A stretch of DNA of 64,000 nucleotides, from positions 39,547-103,546 of the forward strand of contig VXME01000061.1 in assembly GCA_009861545.1 (NCBI GenBank). The letters are read 5' to 3'. The notes beneath the pieces are model-generated. The model did no database searches, had not been told where the DNA came from, and was given only the letters and a program-made list of their open reading frames with translations. A program made the translations under genes and the position numbers. Origin of the DNA: Acidobacteriota bacterium (GTDB lineage: Bacteria > Acidobacteriota > Vicinamibacteria > Vicinamibacterales > UBA8438). Positions 60,135-64,000 of the stretch are shown here, one piece after another (position 1 is the first letter of the stretch; each line of letters begins with the position of its first letter).

Positions 60135-60548
60135 TCACGCCTCAACGACCGTCACTTCCAGTCGTCGATCAACAGCCTGAAGCGCCTGCTGAAGTCTGTC
60201 CATTCGGGAGGCGTGGTGAACATCGAGGACACGGTCAACCTGTGGCATGTGCCAACCAAGCCGCCGCCCAAGTTCGGCCTTGGTGATTCTCTTCTCTCTC
60301 ATTGCGTTGTACAGCTCAATCTTTGGCACGGCCAATACCGGAACACCGACCATTACCTTTCCCTTCGAAGGCTGTGGCAACCGTTGCCGGTCTTTCATGT
60401 ATGCATCGATCACGGTCAGAAGGGCGTCAGACGCCCGCGTCAGAGCTTCCTTCCGCGTTTCCCCAAAAGTATGCGCCTCCGGGAAATCTGGAAAATCCAC
60501 GAGCACACTTGCACCCTCCGTCGTCAACTTCACCGGATACTGCAACAT
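60135..60548 (-). CDS. HicB-family antitoxin with C-terminal XRE domain, orphan
   Basis: 137 residues. MLQYPVKLTTEGASVLVDFP, DFPEAHTFGETRKEALTRAS and DALLTVIDAYMKDRQRLPQP form the HicB fold; RITKAELGRRLGWHMPQVDR is a C-terminal helix-turn-helix. In most genomes a hicA gene is adjacent, but none is found within 300 bases on either side. The 25-bp inverted repeat at 60578-60602 is the likely binding site. GGAGACG precedes the start. Confidence 0.88.
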   Translation of the reverse strand: MLQYPVKLTTEGASVLVDFPDFPEAHTFGETRKEALTRASDALLTVIDAYMKDRQRLPQPSKGKVMVGVPVLAVPKIELYNAMREKRITKAELGRRLGWHMPQVDRVLDVHHASRMDRLQQALQAVDRRLEVTVVEA

Positions 60549-60577
60549 TCGCCTACGTCTCCGTCTTCATCCGCGCA

Positions 60578-60602
60578 AACAGATGTTGGCAACACATCTG
60601 TT
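60578..60602 (-). promoter_or_regulatory. Inverted repeat and promoter upstream of the HicB-XRE gene
   Basis: Arms AACAGATGT and ACATCTGTT separated by seven bases. On the minus strand TTGACA (60615-60610) is eight bases before the repeat, with CAACAT (18-base spacer) inside it, so a bound repressor would block the promoter. Confidence 0.55.
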
Positions 60603-60608
60603 GCGATG

Positions 60609-60767
60609 TCAACATAAATGATGCATTTCCTCGATCTGCACGCGGTGATCGAGCGGTACGGTGGCCGGATCAATGCACCGAGACGCCTTGCCCGACGGTC
60701 CGTCGTCGTTCGGCACGAGAAGGAACCAGCCACCCTCGATGCTTTTCCGTGACATCGTGCGTGCCAT
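60609..60767 (-). CDS. Doubtful 52-aa reading frame before the HicB-XRE gene
   Basis: MARTMSRKSIEGGWFLLVPN then DDGPSGKASRCIDPATVPLD. Ends 60 bases before hicB-like start. Not HicA and not of any family known to me; no good ribosome site. Listed only because the missing toxin would be expected here. Confidence 0.2.
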   Translation of the reverse strand: MARTMSRKSIEGGWFLLVPNDDGPSGKASRCIDPATVPLDHRVQIEEMHHLC

Positions 60768-60824
60768 AAACTCGAAACAGGTGCCGCGACGACCAGATCG
60801 TCGCCTGGGATGCCGGAGGTCGGG

Positions 60825-62270
60825 ATGAGCGTGCTGATCAAGAACGGCCGCGTCGTGACGGCGATCGACGACTACCGCGCCGACGTCTTCGTCGACGGCG
60901 AGACCGTGGCTCTGATCGGGAGTGGTCTCGAGCGCGGTCTCGAAGTCGCGGCTGACCGCGTCATCGACGCGACGGGTAGGCTCGTGCTGCCCGGCGGGGT
61001 CGACCCCCACACGCACATGGAGATGCCGTTCGGGGGTACGCAGTCGTCCGACACCTTCGAGACCGGCACCCGCGCGGCGGCGTTCGGGGGCACCACGACC
61101 ATCGTCGACTTCGCGATCCAGACCCGCGGCACATCGACCATCGAAGGCCTCGACACGTGGCACGCCAAGGCGGAGGGCGACGCCGCCATCGACTACGCGT
61201 TCCACATGATCGTGACCGACCTGCCCGACGCGCGGGTGCCCGAGCTGCGCCGCCTGGCCGACGAAGGGGTCACCAGCTACAAGCTGTTCATGGCCTATCC
61301 CGGCGTCCTGCTGTCCGACGACGCCACCATCTTCCGCGCCATGCGCAAGGCGGGGGAGGACGGGACGCTGGTCTGCATGCACGCCGAGAACGGCGTCGTC
61401 ATCGACGAGCTGGTCAAGCTGGCGCTGGCCGCGGGCCATATCGAACCGAAGTACCACGCGCTGACCCGGCCCACCCGGCTGGAGGCGGAGGGCGCGCACC
61501 GCGCGCTGGCCATCGCCGAGGTCGCCCGCGCGCCGGTCTACATCGTGCACCTGAGTTGCCACGACGCGCTCACGGAGCTGCGGCGGGCGCAGGAGCGCGG
61601 GGTGATGGCCCACGCCGAGACCTGTCCGCAGTACCTGCTGCTGGATATCGGCGCCTACGACGCGCCGGACTTCGAGGGCGCGAAGCACGTCATGACGCCG
61701 CCGCTGCGCGAGAAGTGGAACCAGGAGGAGTTGTGGCGGGGCCTGCGCAGCAAGGCCCTCGACGTGATCTCCACCGACCACTGTCCCTTCTGCATGCGCG
61801 AGCAGAAGGAGCTGGGGCGCGGCGACTTCAGCCGCATTCCCAACGGCGCGCCCGGCGTCGAGAACCGCATGAGCCTGATCTATCACCACGGGGTCAATGC
61901 CGGCCGCATCGACGTCAACCGGTTCGTGGAGCTCACCTCCACCGCCCCGGCCCGCATCTTCGGGATGTTCCCGCGCAAGGGGACCATCGCCGTCGGGTCG
62001 GACGCCGACATCGTCATCTTCGACCCGGAGCGCGAGGTGACCATCAGCCGCGACGATCCGCGGACCCACCACATGCACGTCGACTACAGCGCCTACGAGG
62101 GCTTCCGGGTGCGGGGGTACACGGAGACTGTCCTGTCGCGCGGGCGGGTGGTGGTCGACAACGGGGAGTACGTCGGCCGGCCCGGGGACGGGCAGTTCGT
62201 CAAGCGCGGCCCCTACGGGGGCGCCTACGCGCCCCTGGCCGCCGCGAATCGGGGGGCGCCGTTGTTCTGA
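60825..62270 (+). CDS. hydA: Dihydropyrimidinase / D-hydantoinase
   Basis: 481 residues from the ATG at 60825 (GGAGG nine bases before). DPHTHMEMPFGG carries H62 and H64, GVTSYKLFMAYPG has K153, the carboxylated bridging lysine, then MHAENGVVI, YIVHLSCHDAL, and STDHCPFCMREQK. The order and spacing match dihydropyrimidinase/hydantoinase (about 460-480 aa). Hydrolyses dihydrouracil and dihydrothymine. Followed by preT and preA, so it is step two of reductive pyrimidine degradation. Confidence 0.93.
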   Translation: MSVLIKNGRVVTAIDDYRADVFVDGETVALIGSGLERGLEVAADRVIDATGRLVLPGGVDPHTHMEMPFGGTQSSDTFETGTRAAAFGGTTTIVDFAIQTRGTSTIEGLDTWHAKAEGDAAIDYAFHMIVTDLPDARVPELRRLADEGVTSYKLFMAYPGVLLSDDATIFRAMRKAGEDGTLVCMHAENGVVIDELVKLALAAGHIEPKYHALTRPTRLEAEGAHRALAIAEVARAPVYIVHLSCHDALTELRRAQERGVMAHAETCPQYLLLDIGAYDAPDFEGAKHVMTPPLREKWNQEELWRGLRSKALDVISTDHCPFCMREQKELGRGDFSRIPNGAPGVENRMSLIYHHGVNAGRIDVNRFVELTSTAPARIFGMFPRKGTIAVGSDADIVIFDPEREVTISRDDPRTHHMHVDYSAYEGFRVRGYTETVLSRGRVVVDNGEYVGRPGDGQFVKRGPYGGAYAPLAAANRGAPLF

Positions 62271-62478
62271 TGGGCGGCGGGCGATGCCGGCGGGCGTCTC
62301 AGAACGCTCGGCGTTGCCCGAGCGGCGCCGCACGTTCGTGGCCGCCCTCCAATCGGGGATGCGTATTCTGAGCGGGAGGGGTGCGGCGCCGAGGCGCAGC
62401 GCGTTGGTGACGACTCCCAATCGAACACGTCCTCCCGTGAGGCTGGGACCTCGACCGGAGAGAGCGAATCGGCGCCCG

Positions 62479-63849
62479 ATGCGTGTGTCCGCGAAGACGG
62501 GGAAGGAGCTGGTGTTGCCGAATTCGGTTGTCACACCGGGCGTCGCGGCCGGCCGTCTGCCGGCCCGCACCTACGACGAGAACTTCGCCGACCTGCGGCC
62601 GCCGCTCACCGCCCACGAGGCGTCCGTGGCCGCGGACCGCTGCTACTTCTGCCACGACGCGCCCTGCGTGACGGCCTGTCCGACCGGCATCGACGTCGCC
62701 CTCTTCGTGCGCCAGATCTCGACGGGAACGGCGCGGGCGGCGGCGAAGACCATCTTCGACCGCAACATCCTGGGCGGGATGTGCGCGCGGGCCTGTCCCA
62801 CCGAGACGCTGTGCGAGCAGGCGTGCGTTCGGGAGGCGTCCGAGGGCAAGCCGGTGGAGATCGGGCGGCTGCAGCGCTTCGCCACCGACGCCCTGATGGC
62901 GCGCGACGGGCATCCCTACGAGCGCACCGCCCCCACCGGCAAGCGCATCGCCGTCGTGGGAGCCGGGCCCGCGGGGCTGGCCTGCGCCCATCGGCTGGCC
63001 ATGAAAGGGCACGACGTCATCCTCTTCGACGCGCGTCCCAAGGCGGGGGGCCTCAACGAGTACGGCATCGCCAGCTACAAGACCGTCGACCGCTTCGCGG
63101 AGCGGGAGGTCGAGTGGCTGCTCGGCATCGGCGGCATCACGGTGGAGCTGGGGCGGCGGCTGGGCGGCGACCTGACGCTGGACGGGCTCGTGCGCGAGCA
63201 CGACGCGGTCTTCCTGGGCCTCGGGCTCGGCGGCGTCAACGCGCTGGGGGTCGACGAAGAGGCGACGGAGAACGTGCGCGACGCCATCGACTTCATCGCC
63301 GAGCTGCGCCAGGTCGAGGACCTGTCGACGCTGCCGGTGGGCCGACGCGTGGTCGTCATCGGGGGCGGCATGACCGCGGTGGACGCCGCCGTGCAGTCGA
63401 AGCTGCTGGGCGCCGAGGACGTGGCGATGGTCTACCGGCGCGGGCGCGAGCGGATGAACGCCTCGGGCTTCGAGCTCGATCATGCCGCCTCGAACGGGGT
63501 GCGGATCATCACCGACGCCCGGCCCCTGCGGGTGCTGGGCAGCGGCGCCGTCCGCGAGGTGGAGTTCGCGTACACGGAGGACGGGCCCGACGGCCTGCGG
63601 GACACGGGCGAGACGTTCCGGCTGCGGGCCGACCAGGTGTTCAAGGCGATAGGACAGAAGCTGGAAGCGGCCCCGGGCGGGCTGGCGATCGAGGGCCGCC
63701 GGATCCGGGTGACCGGCCCGGGACGGACGAGCCGCCAGGGCGTGTGGGCCGGTGGCGACTGCGTGGCGGACGGCGACGACCTGGTCGTGACCGCGGTGGC
63801 CCAGGGCCGCGACGCGGCCGAGGACATACACGCCACCCTCACAGGCTGA
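62479..63849 (+). CDS. preT: NAD(P)-dependent dihydropyrimidine dehydrogenase subunit PreT
   Basis: 456 residues from the ATG at 62479. N-terminal Fe-S domain of the glutamate-synthase-small-subunit type: cysteines 55, 58, 63, 67 and 102, 106, 112, 116 (CYFCHDAPCVTAC and CARACPTETLCEQAC). FAD motif VVGAGPAGLACA (159-170), NAD(P) motif VVIGGGMTAVDAA, and the final GVWAGGDCVADGDDLVVTAV. It transfers electrons between NAD(P)H and PreA, which starts 17 bases downstream. Confidence 0.93.
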   Translation: MRVSAKTGKELVLPNSVVTPGVAAGRLPARTYDENFADLRPPLTAHEASVAADRCYFCHDAPCVTACPTGIDVALFVRQISTGTARAAAKTIFDRNILGGMCARACPTETLCEQACVREASEGKPVEIGRLQRFATDALMARDGHPYERTAPTGKRIAVVGAGPAGLACAHRLAMKGHDVILFDARPKAGGLNEYGIASYKTVDRFAEREVEWLLGIGGITVELGRRLGGDLTLDGLVREHDAVFLGLGLGGVNALGVDEEATENVRDAIDFIAELRQVEDLSTLPVGRRVVVIGGGMTAVDAAVQSKLLGAEDVAMVYRRGRERMNASGFELDHAASNGVRIITDARPLRVLGSGAVREVEFAYTEDGPDGLRDTGETFRLRADQVFKAIGQKLEAAPGGLAIEGRRIRVTGPGRTSRQGVWAGGDCVADGDDLVVTAVAQGRDAAEDIHATLTG

Positions 63850-63865
63850 GGGGGGAGGCGACGAG

Positions 63866-64000
63866 ATGGCGACGCTGGCATCCGAGTTTCTCGGCATCCA
63901 ATCCCCCAACCCGTTCTGGCTGGCCTCGGGGCCGCCGACCGACAAGGAGTACAACGTCCGCCGGGCGTTCGAGGCGGGCTGGGGCGGGGTGGTCTGGAAG
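63866..64000 (+). CDS. preA: Dihydropyrimidine dehydrogenase subunit PreA, cut by window edge
   Basis: The first 45 codons only: MATLASEFLGIQSPNPFWLA then SGPPTDKEYNVRRAFEAGWG, the exact N-terminal pattern of the PreA/DHO-dehydrogenase-like catalytic subunit. GGGGGAGG precedes the ATG. FMN and Fe-S parts are beyond the window. Confidence 0.9.
   Translation, partial: MATLASEFLGIQSPNPFWLASGPPTDKEYNVRRAFEAGWGGVVWK

Noticed and set aside
62271..62478. Possible gene between hydA and preT
   Set aside because: The preT frame is open upstream to 62284, but the extra residues are Arg/Pro-rich and lack family similarity; I see nothing functional in this gap.
1..64000. CRISPR arrays, rRNA, tRNA, insertion sequences, integrases or phage structural genes
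   Set aside because: No regular spaced repeats, no cloverleaf-like element with a convincing T-arm, and no transposase or integrase motifs were found by reading. A covariance-model search would be needed to exclude a tRNA fully.

Overview
The window is a GC-rich bacterial chromosome segment. The mix of genes points to an Acidobacteriota member, most likely of the Vicinamibacteria type: two ADOP-style (acidobacterial duplicated orphan permease) macrolide-exporter-like permeases with PadR regulators, DUF1552/DUF1592 and DUF1549-DUF1553/DUF1501 secreted gene pairs, many PQQ dehydrogenases, VWFA and sulfatase genes. This is inference from gene content; there is no rRNA or tRNA in the window to settle it.

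Layout. 0-8 kb: a cut-off PQQ alcohol dehydrogenase, a two-gene nucleotidyltransferase toxin-like module, a circularly permuted D-amino-acid-oxidase-like flavoprotein, and a PQQ propeller-cupredoxin plus ankyrin-repeat pair. 8-20 kb: PadR + ADOP, then two divergent pairs of secreted, c-type-haem-bearing proteins and their Tat-exported partners. 20-24 kb: DUF4143 ATPase and a sulfatase. 23.4-31 kb: an accessory stretch with HigB2/HigA2 remains, a second ADOP whose PadR is truncated, HigBA, a selenoprotein peroxiredoxin-DsbD fusion and VapBC. 30-37 kb: NHL propeller, beta-helix protein, amidohydrolase and membrane-anchored serine hydrolase. 36.9-39 kb: a second probable selenoprotein (methyltransferase with a Cys-Sec pair), VapBC and a gene graveyard. 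39-46 kb: three paralogous secreted proteins of unknown function, an aminotransferase and a sialidase-like protein. 46-51 kb: four to five toxin-antitoxin modules around a PfkB sugar kinase. 51-60 kb: metallo-beta-lactamase-fold hydrolase and four PQQ propeller proteins. 60-64 kb: reductive pyrimidine catabolism genes (hydantoinase, preT, start of preA).

How it works together. The conserved backbone is periplasmic oxidation and degradation of alcohols, sugars and polysaccharides (PQQ enzymes, sulfatase, beta-helix, sialidase-like, serine hydrolase, amidohydrolase) plus pyrimidine breakdown. This backbone is interrupted by about ten small toxin-antitoxin modules, several of which sit exactly at broken ends of neighbouring genes. 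Two genes contain an in-frame TGA that fits selenocysteine, each followed 12-14 bases later by a small hairpin with a G in the loop start, so the organism probably decodes UGA as Sec. Many genes, above all the toxin-antitoxin operons, have a -10 hexamer 5-10 bases before the start codon and no Shine-Dalgarno sequence, which predicts leaderless or near-leaderless mRNAs.
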